This document shows, piece after piece, positions 45,508 to 53,231 of a stretch of DNA of 64,000 nt; the stretch's first letter is position 1, and each line of letters begins with the position of its first letter. The translations under genes and the position numbers were made by a program. The stretch lies in NCBI RefSeq assembly GCF_030813695.1, contig NZ_JAUSVA010000002.1, positions 5,394,001-5,458,000 of the forward strand, written 5' to 3'. Origin of the DNA: Kitasatospora herbaricolor (lineage in GTDB: Bacteria; Actinomycetota; Actinomycetes; Streptomycetales; Streptomycetaceae). The notes beneath the pieces were generated by a model that did no database searches, was not told the origin of the DNA, and saw nothing but the letters and a program-made list of their open reading frames with translations.

Positions 45508-47373
45508 ATGACCGGCCCGACCACCCCCCGCCACCAGCCGCACCCGCACCTCGGCGGCCGGGCGGAGGCCCTTCGCGCACTGGCGGCCTGGCACGCGGGC
45601 GGTCCGGCGGAGCCCAAGGTGCTCCTGCTGACCGGGGACCCGGGCAGCGGCCGGTCGCGGCTGGTCGGCGGGTTCCTGATGCTCTGCGACCCGGTCTTCC
45701 GTCGCCGGATCGACCTCACCGTCCTCGACCCCGCCACCGTGCCGTCGGCCGCCGGGCCCGGCCCGCTGGTGTTCGGGGCCGCCGGCCTCGCCCCCGACCA
45801 ACTGCTGCTGCGCCTGGCGGACGTCCTGGCACCCGGTGCCCGGCTCACCGCGGAGGTCTACGAGCAGCTCGCCGCGCTCGACGAGGAGCACCCCGTCACC
45901 ATCGTGGTGCCGGACGTGGACCGGGTCGGCGTGCTGCGGGTGCGCGACGAGGCCGTCCGGGCGACCCGCGCGTTGCTCAGCCCGCTGGCGCAGTCCCCGG
46001 GCGTCCGGCTGCTCGCGGACCTGCCCCGCGCGCAGGCGCACTGGCTCGCCGATCAGCTGCCCCCGGAGCAGGTCCGGGTGATCGACCTGGACGAGGCGCC
46101 CTGGGCCGACCCGCCGGGCCTGGCCCTGCAGGCGGCCCACACGCTCGGCGGCGGGCTCCCGTTCGCGCCGTCCGCCCAGGAGGCCGGGCAGCTCGCCGCC
46201 GACCTCGCCCGGACGGCCGGCAACGCCCTGGTGGTCCGGCTGGCGGCCTCCTCCCTGCGGGGCACCCCCGGGGGCGGTCCGCCGAAGCTCCCCGGCACCG
46301 TCGGCGAGGCGCTGGACCTGCACGCCGAGCGCTGCGGCACCCACGAGTTGACGCTCCGGCGGCTGCTGACGCCGCTCGCGCTGGCCCGCGACGGAGCCGT
46401 CCTGCCGCTGCCGCTCTGGGCGCGGCTCGCCTCCGCCGTCGCCGGCCGCGACCTCTCCCGCACCCTGCTGGAGGGGCAGACCCTGCTGGCGCCCTTCTTC
46501 GAACTCGTCGAGCCGGGTCAGCCCGGCCGGACCGAGCCGGACGACGGCCAGCCCGCCGTCCGGCTGGTGCACCCCGCCGTCGGCGCCGAACTGCGCGAGC
46601 GCCTCGGCACCACCGCGCTGGAGGCCCACCGGCGGATCACCGGGGTCCTGCTGGAGGACGTGCCCGCCGGCGGCCCGGAGCGCTGGGCGCACGTCACCCT
46701 CTACGTCCGGGAGCAACTGACCGCGCACGCGCTGGAGGCCGGCCGGCTGCCCGAACTGCTCGCCGACCCGGGATTCCTGGTGCACACCCCGCAGGTGCTG
46801 CTGCGTGCCGCGGTGGAGCACCTCACCCGCACCGGCGCGGACCTGCCCCCGGTGGCCCTGACCTGGTTGCGGCTGGCCCCGCAGTTCACCCGCACCGAAC
46901 TCCACCCGGCGCAGCGGGCCGGCCTGCTGGAGTACGCCTGCCACCAGGACGGGCTGCCGGGGCTGGACTTCGGCCCCGGCCTGCCCTGGCGCACGCTCTG
47001 GTGGCACCCGCTGCCCGAGATCACGGCCGTGACCGCCGCCTACGGCCCGGGGGGAGCGCCCGCCGTGGTGGCCGCCCTGCCGACGGCGGAGGGCAGCACC
47101 CTGGTCGGCTTCGACGCGGTGACCGGCACGCCCGTCCCGCAGGCCGAGCGGCTGGTCCGGCCGGGGGAGGAGCAGCGCGCGGCGGCCCGCTTCGCGCTCA
47201 GCTCGGGCGGGGACCAGGTCCGGGTCTGGGGCGGCTCGGCGCAGGAGCCGGTGACCTCCCTCGCCCTGCCGGCGGGCTCGCTGGTGGCCGCGGACATCAC
47301 CCCGGACGGAATCCTGCTGCTGGCCGACCCGTTCGGCCTCGCCGCGCTCCGGGTGACGGCCCCCGGGGCCTGA
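45508..47373 (+). CDS. STAND/AAA-like ATPase-fold protein with degenerate P-loop
   Basis: A 621-residue protein that starts with a P-loop-like strand LLLTGDPGSGRSRL (about 43-56) where the Walker A Lys is replaced by Arg (GDPGSGRS), and a Walker-B-like VTIVVPDVDRVG (about 130-141). The following ~350 residues are helical, as in AAA_16/STAND regulators, and the C-terminal 120 residues form a beta-rich region with WGGS and DPFGLAAL that may be a partial beta-propeller. GAGGGAG at 45493-45499 is 8 nt before the ATG. ATP hydrolysis is doubtful; it may bind nucleotide or act as a scaffold. Confidence 0.7.
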   Translation: MTGPTTPRHQPHPHLGGRAEALRALAAWHAGGPAEPKVLLLTGDPGSGRSRLVGGFLMLCDPVFRRRIDLTVLDPATVPSAAGPGPLVFGAAGLAPDQLLLRLADVLAPGARLTAEVYEQLAALDEEHPVTIVVPDVDRVGVLRVRDEAVRATRALLSPLAQSPGVRLLADLPRAQAHWLADQLPPEQVRVIDLDEAPWADPPGLALQAAHTLGGGLPFAPSAQEAGQLAADLARTAGNALVVRLAASSLRGTPGGGPPKLPGTVGEALDLHAERCGTHELTLRRLLTPLALARDGAVLPLPLWARLASAVAGRDLSRTLLEGQTLLAPFFELVEPGQPGRTEPDDGQPAVRLVHPAVGAELRERLGTTALEAHRRITGVLLEDVPAGGPERWAHVTLYVREQLTAHALEAGRLPELLADPGFLVHTPQVLLRAAVEHLTRTGADLPPVALTWLRLAPQFTRTELHPAQRAGLLEYACHQDGLPGLDFGPGLPWRTLWWHPLPEITAVTAAYGPGGAPAVVAALPTAEGSTLVGFDAVTGTPVPQAERLVRPGEEQRAAARFALSSGGDQVRVWGGSAQEPVTSLALPAGSLVAADITPDGILLLADPFGLAALRVTAPGA

Positions 47374-47445
47374 CCCGGTGACGAGGCGTCCGGGGACGAC
47401 CTGACCGCCCGTCCGCCCAGGACCCGGCCCCGCGGACGGCACGGA

Positions 47446-47502
47446 CCCGGGCGGGCGGTACGGGCCCGGGCGGGCGGTACGGGCACCGCAGGCGGTACGG
47501 GC
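47446..47502. repeat. 19-bp tandem repeat
   Basis: CCCGGGCGGGCGGTACGGG at 47446-47464 is repeated exactly at 47465-47483, with a partial third copy (GCAGGCGGTACGGGC) following. Intergenic, between the ATPase-like gene and the convergent flavodoxin gene. Confidence 0.8.
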
Positions 47503-47516
47503 CCGCCGTCCCCCGC

Positions 47517-47562
47517 GGCCTGAAGCCGTTCCGCCGCGGCCGTGCCCGGCCGGCTTCAGGCC
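47517..47562. terminator. Hairpin overlapping the 3' end of the flavodoxin gene
   Basis: 12-bp inverted repeat GGCCTGAAGCCG (47517-47528) / CGGCTTCAGGCC (47551-47562). The minus-strand gene's stop codon (47558-47556) lies inside the right arm. Probable bidirectional terminator of convergent genes. Confidence 0.6.
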
Positions 47563-48167
47563 GCGAGGGCGGCCCGGCCGGCCAGCACCACGGCGGTGTG
47601 CCGGGCGACCCGCTCGCCCAGGTGCTCGGCGGTGGCGATGTCGGCCTTGTGCACCGCCTCCGGCCCGCCGTCCGACGGCGTGGACGCCGCCGCGCCGTTG
47701 AAGAAGCCGAGCCGGTTGAGGTCGTACTCGCTCGCGGTGGACGAGTTCCAGCCCGGCTTCAGGCCGAGGTTGACCCAGTGCATGCCGTGCTGGGCGGCCA
47801 GCGTCTGCAGGAAGCCCAGCGTTCCGGCCTTGTCGCCGCTCTTGGACGCCGAGTTGGTGAAGCCGGCCGCGACCTTGTCGTTCCACGCGCTCGCGAACCA
47901 GCGCTTGCTGCTCGCCTCGCCGAAGACGTGGAAGGCGCCGGAGGCCGTGCCCATGTAGGTCGGCGAGCCGAAGACGATCGCGTCGGCGGCGTCCAGCTGC
48001 GCCCACTGCTCCTCGGTGATGGTGTCCACGGCGACGGTGAGGACCGTGGCGCCGGCGGCGTCGGCGCCACGGGCGACGGCCTCGGCCAGCACGGCGGTGT
48101 GGCCGTAGCCGGAGTGGTAGGCGATGGCGACGGTCGGCCGGACGGCGGCGGGGCTGGTGGTGGTCAT
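47556..48167 (-). CDS. WrbA/flavodoxin-like NAD(P)H:quinone oxidoreductase
   Basis: A 203-residue flavodoxin-fold protein: FMN phosphate-binding loop AYHSGYGHTAVLAEA (about 16-30), a VFGSPTYMGTASG loop near 86-98 that contacts FMN, and the C-terminal extension of WrbA-type enzymes. Expected to reduce quinones by two electrons or act as a general flavin reductase in stress. ATG 48167 has AGGAG about 10 nt upstream. Divergent from an HxlR regulator across an operator-like palindrome, which fits quinone or aldehyde-inducible control. Confidence 0.88.
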   Translation of the reverse strand: MTTTSPAAVRPTVAIAYHSGYGHTAVLAEAVARGADAAGATVLTVAVDTITEEQWAQLDAADAIVFGSPTYMGTASGAFHVFGEASSKRWFASAWNDKVAAGFTNSASKSGDKAGTLGFLQTLAAQHGMHWVNLGLKPGWNSSTASEYDLNRLGFFNGAAASTPSDGGPEAVHKADIATAEHLGERVARHTAVVLAGRAALAA

Positions 48168-48232
48168 GGCGAAGCGACTCCTGGGTCGGAGGGGAGGCAG
48201 GACGGGGGCCGACGGGGTCACCCCCGCTCAGC

Positions 48233-48269
48233 GGTCTCTAATATAGACCAGGTCTCCATTGGTTACCAA
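48233..48269. promoter_or_regulatory. Candidate HxlR operators
   Basis: Two inverted repeats lie between the divergent wrbA-like and hxlR genes: GGTCT-N7-AGACC (48233-48249) and TTGGT-T-ACCAA (48259-48269). The region is AT-rich (CTAATATAG), so it also holds the divergent promoters. HxlR proteins typically repress such neighbours until oxidised or aldehyde-modified. Confidence 0.55.
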
Positions 48270-48304
48270 GGCTGGATCGGAGACCGGAGGGCTACCCTGG
48301 TCCC

Positions 48305-48874
48305 ATGACCATCCAGGAGCGGAAGCCGGCCCCCGCCCGCCCGGGCCGCACGCAGGACTCCGGCCCGGCCCGTCCGCCGCAGCCGGCCCAGGAGCGGGGA
48401 CAGGGTCAGGAGCAGGAGCAGGAGAACGGTCAAGGGCAGCCCGAGGAACAGGAACTCGACGTCTTCGGCCGCTTCTGCCCCAGCCGCGGCATGTTCGCCG
48501 AACTCGCCGACAAGTGGTCCCTCCTGATCCTGATGAGCCTCGGCAAACTCGGCGAACAGCGCTTCTCCGAACTTCAGCGCGCCGTCGGCGGCGTCAGCCG
48601 CAAGATGCTCACCCAGTCCCTGCGCACGCTGGAACGGCACGGCCTGATCAGCCGCACCGTCCACCCCCAGACCCCGCCCCGCGTCGTCTACGGCCTCCTC
48701 CCGCGCGGACGCGAGCTCGCCGACCTCGTCGCACCGCTCGGCCGCTGGACCGAGCTCAACACCCCCGCGATGCTCGCCGCCCGCGAGGACTTCGACAGCA
48801 CCCACGAGGACGCCCACGACCCCGCCTCCGACGACGCCCACGATCCCGCGCACCACCCCCACCACGCCGGCTGA
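48305..48874 (+). CDS. HxlR-family transcriptional regulator
   Basis: A 189-residue winged-helix regulator. The core DKWSLLILMSLGKLGEQRFSELQRAVGGVSRKMLTQ-like region (split at helix ends) is a clear HxlR signature, with C58 in GRFCPSRG, the redox-active N-terminal Cys position of the family. The N-terminal ~50 residues are a Gln/Glu-rich disordered extension and the C-terminus is His/Asp-rich. Divergent from the flavodoxin gene, which it probably controls. Confidence 0.88.
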   Translation: MTIQERKPAPARPGRTQDSGPARPPQPAQERGQGQEQEQENGQGQPEEQELDVFGRFCPSRGMFAELADKWSLLILMSLGKLGEQRFSELQRAVGGVSRKMLTQSLRTLERHGLISRTVHPQTPPRVVYGLLPRGRELADLVAPLGRWTELNTPAMLAAREDFDSTHEDAHDPASDDAHDPAHHPHHAG

Positions 48875-48943
48875 GACCACCGGCCCCACCGATTTCACTT
48901 TCCGGCCGACGACCATGTACTGTCTTCCTTGTTCGACCGGTTC

Positions 48944-49016
48944 GCCCCTATAGCTCAGTCGGTAGAGCGTCTCCATGGTAAGGAGAAGGTCTGCGGTTCG
49001 ATTCCGCATGGGGGCT
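48944..49016 (+). tRNA. tRNA-Thr (anticodon GGT)
   Basis: Acceptor GCCCCTA pairs with TGGGGGC (one G-U), D-arm GCTC/GAGC, anticodon stem TCTCC/GGAGA with loop ATGGTAA (anticodon GGT, decoding ACC), T-arm TGCGG-TTCGATT-CCGCA, discriminator T; no encoded CCA. Terminator hairpin follows directly. Confidence 0.96.
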
Positions 49017-49022
49017 CGGAAA

Positions 49023-49057
49023 AGAAGGACCCTCGCCAACGGCGAGGGTCCTTCTTC
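49023..49057. terminator. Terminator of tRNA-Thr
   Basis: 16-bp inverted repeat AAGAAGGACCCTCGCC (49023-49038) / GGCGAGGGTCCTTCTT (49042-49057) with loop AAC. Confidence 0.88.
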
Positions 49058-49219
49058 GTGTTCCGGGCGCTACCGTGGAGCACCCGCACGGCGCCCTGGC
49101 GGATCGCGTACGGAATGCGCTCTGATGGTGCGTCACGCGCGGCCCCCGGCCCCGGGCGGGCGCCGCCCGCCGCGGCAACGGGCCGGACAGGCACCGCCGG
49201 ACGGGACAGGGAGGCCGCC

Positions 49220-49888
49220 GTGGGAGTTCGGCTCGTAGTGGTCGACGACCACCGACTGCTGGCCGAAGCACTGGCCACCGCCCTGCAACTGCGCGGACAC
49301 CGCCTGCTCGCCGTCGGCTCACCCGCCGGCGCCGCCTTCGACCTCCTGGCCGGCCGCCGCCCCGAAGTCTGCCTGCTCGGCATCGCCGGCCCCGGCGAAC
49401 CCGGCGCCTTCGACGTCGTCCGGCGGATCCGCCGCGAACGCCCCGAGATCGCCGTCATCGTCCTCGGCCCCCTCGGTGAACTACGCGGCGTCGCCGCCGC
49501 CTTCGCCGCCGGCGCCGCCGGCTACGTCCGCAGCGACGAACGCATCGACGTCGTCGAACGAGCCGTCGCCCGCGTCCGCGGCGGCGAAGCCGCCGTCACC
49601 GCCGACCTGCTCCGCGGCGCCTTCGACCAACTGCTGCGCCCGGCCTTGGAGCCCGACGACGAGGCCCTGCGGCTGCTCCGCTCGCTGACCCGGCGTGAGA
49701 TCCAGGTCCTGGTGCGGATCGCGGAGGGCGAGGACACCCAGGCCATCGCGACCGGGATGGGGATCGCGCCCAGCACCGCCCGGACCCATGTGCAGCGGGT
49801 GCTCACGAAGCTCGGCGCGCGGACCAGGCTGGAGGCGGCCGCGGTGGCCGCCCGCACCGGACTGCTGGAGCGGATGCCCCGCGGCTGA
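49220..49888 (+). CDS. NarL/FixJ-type LuxR regulator with a receiver lacking the phospho-acceptor Asp
   Basis: A 222-residue response-regulator-like protein. The receiver keeps the acidic pair D9-D10 (VVVDDHRLLAEAL) but the expected phosphorylated Asp near 54 is Gly (CLLGIAGPG) and the conserved Lys near 103 is replaced (YVRSDE). The LuxR HTH (about 155-205, LTRREIQVLVRIAEGEDTQ, STARTHVQRVLTKLG) is intact. It therefore probably works without phosphorylation, perhaps by binding a ligand, as known for other atypical receivers. GTG start with GGGAGG 5 nt upstream. Related in layout to the regulator at 51.5 kb on the other side of galE. Confidence 0.87.
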   Translation: MGVRLVVVDDHRLLAEALATALQLRGHRLLAVGSPAGAAFDLLAGRRPEVCLLGIAGPGEPGAFDVVRRIRRERPEIAVIVLGPLGELRGVAAAFAAGAAGYVRSDERIDVVERAVARVRGGEAAVTADLLRGAFDQLLRPALEPDDEALRLLRSLTRREIQVLVRIAEGEDTQAIATGMGIAPSTARTHVQRVLTKLGARTRLEAAAVAARTGLLERMPRG

Positions 49889-50247
49889 GGGGCCCGAGTG
49901 CGAACCGTCCCGTTGCCGCCCTTTCGTGCGGGGCGGCACGCGTCGGCGGCCGGCGGTGCCTGACGGCGTCCCGTGGCGTCCCATGACGCCCGTTGGCGCA
50001 CCCTCCGACCCCCGTCCCGTCCGGTGGGCGGATTTCCGGGGCCGCTGAATGTTGTCTGATGATGATAAATGTTCCATTATGTTTGATGTAGGCCGATGCT
50101 CGGTCCGGCGCCGGGGGCAACCGGGGCCGCCGGGAATCCGTCGTACGGTAGGGCCCAAGTTCCTCGCCGGGGCGCGATCCGGCCTGGCGAAGCGTTCATC
50201 ACCGGTCCGTCGCGCCGAGCACGGACCGCCTGCGGGAGGTCAAAGCA
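49889..50247. other. 359-nt region upstream of galE with an AT-rich patch
   Basis: After about 150 nt of GC-rich sequence following the LuxR gene, 50045-50095 is unusually AT-rich (TTGTCTGATGATGATAAATG, TTATGTTTGATG), a likely promoter or regulatory element of galE. No gene supported. Confidence 0.5.
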
Positions 50248-51222
50248 ATGAGCAAGTACCTGGTCACCGGTGGCGCCGGCTACGTGGGCAGCGTCGTGGC
50301 CGCCCACCTGCTGGAGGCGGGCCACCAGGTCACCGTCCTGGACGACCTCTCCACCGGCTTCCGCGAGGGCGTCCCCGCCGGCGCCGACTTCGTCCGGGGC
50401 CGGATCCAGGACGCAGCCGACGTGCTCGACTCCTCCTACGAGGGCGTGCTGCACTTCGCCGCCTCCTCCCAGGTCGGCGAGTCCGTGCAGGACCCGGAGA
50501 AGTACTGGCGCAACAACGTGGCGGGCTCGCTGGAGCTGGTCTCGGCGATGCGCAAGGCCGGTGTCGGCAAGCTGGTCTTCTCCTCGACCGCCGCCGTCTA
50601 CGGCGAGCCCGAGAGCGTCCCGATCGCCGAGACCGCCCGGACCTCCCCGACCAGCACCTACGGCGCCACCAAGCTCGCCGTCGACCACCTGATCACCAGT
50701 GAGGCCGTCGCCCACGGCCTGGCCGCCGTCTCGCTGCGCTACTTCAACGTGGCCGGCGCCTACGGCAGCTACGGCGAGCGGCACGACCCCGAGTCGCACC
50801 TCATCCCGCTGGTCTTCCAGGCCGCCCTCGGCCGGCGCCCGCACATCGCCGTCTACGGGGACGACTACCCCACGCCGGACGGCACCTGCATCCGCGACTA
50901 CATCCACGTCGCCGACCTCGCCGAGGCGCACCTGCTCGCGCTCGGCGCCGCCACCTCCGGCGAGCACCTGATCTGCAACCTCGGCAACGGCAGCGGCTTC
51001 TCCGTCCGCGAGGTCATCGAGTCCGTCCGCCGGGTCACCGGCCGCGAGATCCCGGTCGTCACCTCCGGCCGCCGCCCGGGCGACCCGGCCGTGCTGGTCG
51101 CCTCCGCCGCCCGCGCCCACGAGTCGCTCGGCTGGACCCCGCGCCGCCCGGAACTCGACGAGATCGTCGCCGACGCCTGGCGCTTCACGCTGGAGCTGGC
51201 CGCCGGCCGACAGGACGGCTGA
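50248..51222 (+). CDS. galE: UDP-glucose 4-epimerase (GalE-like)
   Basis: A 324-residue extended SDR: NAD motif GGAGYVGS (8-15), catalytic Ser/Thr in FSSTAAVYG (111-119), and Y138-x-x-x-K142 (YGATK). Interconverts UDP-glucose and UDP-galactose, the substrate coming from GalU, and so links to cell-wall and exopolysaccharide sugars. It starts at ATG with GGAGG 11 nt upstream (long). It is flanked by two LuxR-type regulators on the same strand, suggesting control of galactose or envelope sugar metabolism by those regulators. Confidence 0.92.
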   Translation: MSKYLVTGGAGYVGSVVAAHLLEAGHQVTVLDDLSTGFREGVPAGADFVRGRIQDAADVLDSSYEGVLHFAASSQVGESVQDPEKYWRNNVAGSLELVSAMRKAGVGKLVFSSTAAVYGEPESVPIAETARTSPTSTYGATKLAVDHLITSEAVAHGLAAVSLRYFNVAGAYGSYGERHDPESHLIPLVFQAALGRRPHIAVYGDDYPTPDGTCIRDYIHVADLAEAHLLALGAATSGEHLICNLGNGSGFSVREVIESVRRVTGREIPVVTSGRRPGDPAVLVASAARAHESLGWTPRRPELDEIVADAWRFTLELAAGRQDG

Positions 51223-51475
51223 CCCGCCGCCCGGCCCCGCCGCCCGGCCCGCCCCCGGCCCGCCCCGGGCCCGCTCCCGCCGGCGGACCGGTGGGCCGAC
51301 CCCGGTGCCGCCTGGCCCCGGCTGCGGCCGGGGCCGGGGCGCGGCAGGACCTGTCCGACGCGCAATTCCCCATCCCCTGGCGAAACTTCACCAAATCCCC
51401 ACCAGGCCGCCCCCCACCCCGTACGCTGATTCAGCTGCCGGGTGGGGGCAGCGCCCTGGCTGGGGGGAGTGACAA

Positions 51476-52531
51476 GTGGGGCGGATCCGCGTCCTGGTGG
51501 TCGACGACCACCGCATCTTCGCCGAGGCGCTCGCCGCGGCCCTGGCCGCCGAGAGCGACATCGAGGTGGGCGCGGCGGGGAGCGCGGGCGCGGCCGAACG
51601 AGCGCTGGAACGCGCGGCCCGCGAGGGTCGCCCGTTCGACGTCGTCCTCGTCGACGCCGACCTCGGCACGGTGCCCGCGGCCCCGACCGCCCGCCGGCCG
51701 GCCCAGGCCCCCTTCGAACACGCCGCCCCCGCCGGCCCGGCGCACCCGGCCCCCGGACAGCCCGGCCGCCCGCAGGCGGGCCCGGCACAGCCGCCGGTCG
51801 CCCCCGTCCTGCCCGGCGTACCCCCGCCCCGCCGCGCCGCCCGCTCCGGCGCCGCCCCGCCCCCGGGCGTCGGCAGCACCACGTACCCGCCCGCCGCACC
51901 CGGGGCCACCGAGGCACCGGCGGCGGACCCTTCCTTCCGCCCCACCGAGGGCGGCGGCGCCCCGCCCCCGGACGGCATCACGCTGATCGCCCGCGCCCGC
52001 CGCAACCACCCGAGCCTGCGCGCCGTCGTCCTCGCCGAGACCGACGACCCCCGCCGCGCCGCCCGGGCCCTGCACGCCGGCGCCTGCGGCTGGGTCGCCA
52101 AGGACAGCTCGCTGGCCCGCCTCACCGCCGTCGTCCGGGGCGCCCTGCGCGACGAGACCCACCTCCCGCCCGCCCTGCTCACCGGGGTCATCCGGGAGCT
52201 CACCACGGCCCGGCGCGACCGCACCGAGAGCGAGCGCCTGGTCGACAGCCTCACGCCCCGGGAGAAGCAGATCCTGCGCTGCATGGTCGGCGGGCTCGGG
52301 CGGCAGGCCGTCGCCGAACGGCTCTACCTCTCCCCGCACACCGTCCGCACCCACATGCAGAACGTGCTCGGGAAGCTCGGTGTCCACTCCACCCTCGCCG
52401 CGGTGGCCGTCGCCCGCCGGGCCGGCGTCAGCCCTGCGGAACAGGGCGGCCCACCGGTCCCGCCGTCGGTGACCCCGAGTGCCGCCCAGACCGCCGCCCC
52501 GGCGTCCACCGAAGGGCCTCGCGCCGGCTGA
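51476..52531 (+). CDS. LuxR-type response regulator with a split receiver domain
   Basis: A 351-residue protein. The receiver begins normally (VLVVDDHRIFAEAL, acidic pair D10-D11; phospho-acceptor candidate D60 in VVLVDAD), is interrupted by a ~100-residue Pro/Ala-rich, disordered insert (about 65-165), and resumes with TLIARARRNHPSLRAVVL and AKD (K209). The LuxR HTH is at about 258-305 (LTPREKQILRCMVGGLG, SPHTVRTHMQNVLGKLG). A C-terminal Pro/Ala tail follows. The insert lies between beta3 and alpha3, next to the active site, so phosphorylation may be altered or lost. GTG start with GGGGGGAG about 7 nt upstream. Confidence 0.85.
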   Translation: MGRIRVLVVDDHRIFAEALAAALAAESDIEVGAAGSAGAAERALERAAREGRPFDVVLVDADLGTVPAAPTARRPAQAPFEHAAPAGPAHPAPGQPGRPQAGPAQPPVAPVLPGVPPPRRAARSGAAPPPGVGSTTYPPAAPGATEAPAADPSFRPTEGGGAPPPDGITLIARARRNHPSLRAVVLAETDDPRRAARALHAGACGWVAKDSSLARLTAVVRGALRDETHLPPALLTGVIRELTTARRDRTESERLVDSLTPREKQILRCMVGGLGRQAVAERLYLSPHTVRTHMQNVLGKLGVHSTLAAVAVARRAGVSPAEQGGPPVPPSVTPSAAQTAAPASTEGPRAG

Positions 52532-52623
52532 AACACCCCGCCCGTGACCTCAGGGCGGGGGAGAGCACGATCCCCGGGCGTGGGGGCGGTGTGCCGAACC
52601 GTCGGCGGGCCTGCGGGCAGGTC

Positions 52624-53121
52624 CTAGCCGGGCACGTTGTCGAAGGGCGCGACCAGCTGGCGCAGCAGCCCGGCCAGCTCGCCCTGCTGGCCGGCGGACA
52701 GCTCGGCCAGCAGCGCCCGCTCGTGCGCCAGCAGGCCGGCCAGGGCCTGGTCGGCGCGGTCGCGGCCGTCGTCGGTCAGGCGGACCAGCACGCCGCGCCG
52801 GTCGTCCGGGTCGGGGAGGCGCTTGACCAGGCCCTTGCCGGTGAGGCGGTCGATCCGGTTGGTCATCGTCCCGGAGGTCACCAGGGTCTGGGTGAGCAAC
52901 TGTCCGGGGGAGAGCTGATACGGCGACCCGGCCCGCCGAAGGGCCGTCAGGACGTCGAACTCCCAGGGCTCCAGGCCGTGCTCGGCGAACGCGGTGCGGC
53001 GGGCGCGGTCCAGGTGCCGGGCGAGCCGGCTGACCCGGCTGAGCACCTCAAGCGGTTCCACGTCGAGGTCGGGGCGCTCTCGGCGCCATGCTGCGACCAG
53101 GCGGTCGACCTCGTCCTCCAT
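52624..53121 (-). CDS. tamR: MarR-family regulator TamR
   Basis: A 165-residue MarR repressor (WRRERPDLDVEPL near the N-terminus, HTH LLTQTLVTSGTMTNRIDRL, wing DDRRGVLVRLTDDG). It diverges from a trans-aconitate methyltransferase gene, the arrangement of S. coelicolor tamR/tam, where TamR responds to aconitate, citrate and isocitrate. ATG 53121 lies 7 nt after the -10-like TACACT on the minus strand, so its mRNA is probably leaderless. Two operator-like palindromes lie between the genes. A longer frame to 53187 has no support. Confidence 0.88.
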   Translation of the reverse strand: MEDEVDRLVAAWRRERPDLDVEPLEVLSRVSRLARHLDRARRTAFAEHGLEPWEFDVLTALRRAGSPYQLSPGQLLTQTLVTSGTMTNRIDRLTGKGLVKRLPDPDDRRGVLVRLTDDGRDRADQALAGLLAHERALLAELSAGQQGELAGLLRQLVAPFDNVPG

Positions 53122-53157
53122 GACGATCAGTGTATCGGGGGTTGTGTCGATGTGAAG

Positions 53158-53217
53158 TCTCTTGACGTCGAGAAATGTTAAGCGCATGCTGCCGGTGGAT
53201 ATCTTGATGTCGAGATA
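53158..53217. promoter_or_regulatory. Two TamR operator-like palindromes
   Basis: TCTTGACGTCGAGA (53160-53173) and TATCTTGATGTCGAGATA (53200-53217) share the core CTTGA-N2-TCGAG and are near-perfect inverted repeats. They lie between divergent tamR and tam, matching the kind of site bound by TamR/PecS-type MarR proteins. Their positions allow repression of tam and autorepression. Confidence 0.7.
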
Positions 53218-53231
53218 CTTGGGAGGCCGCC

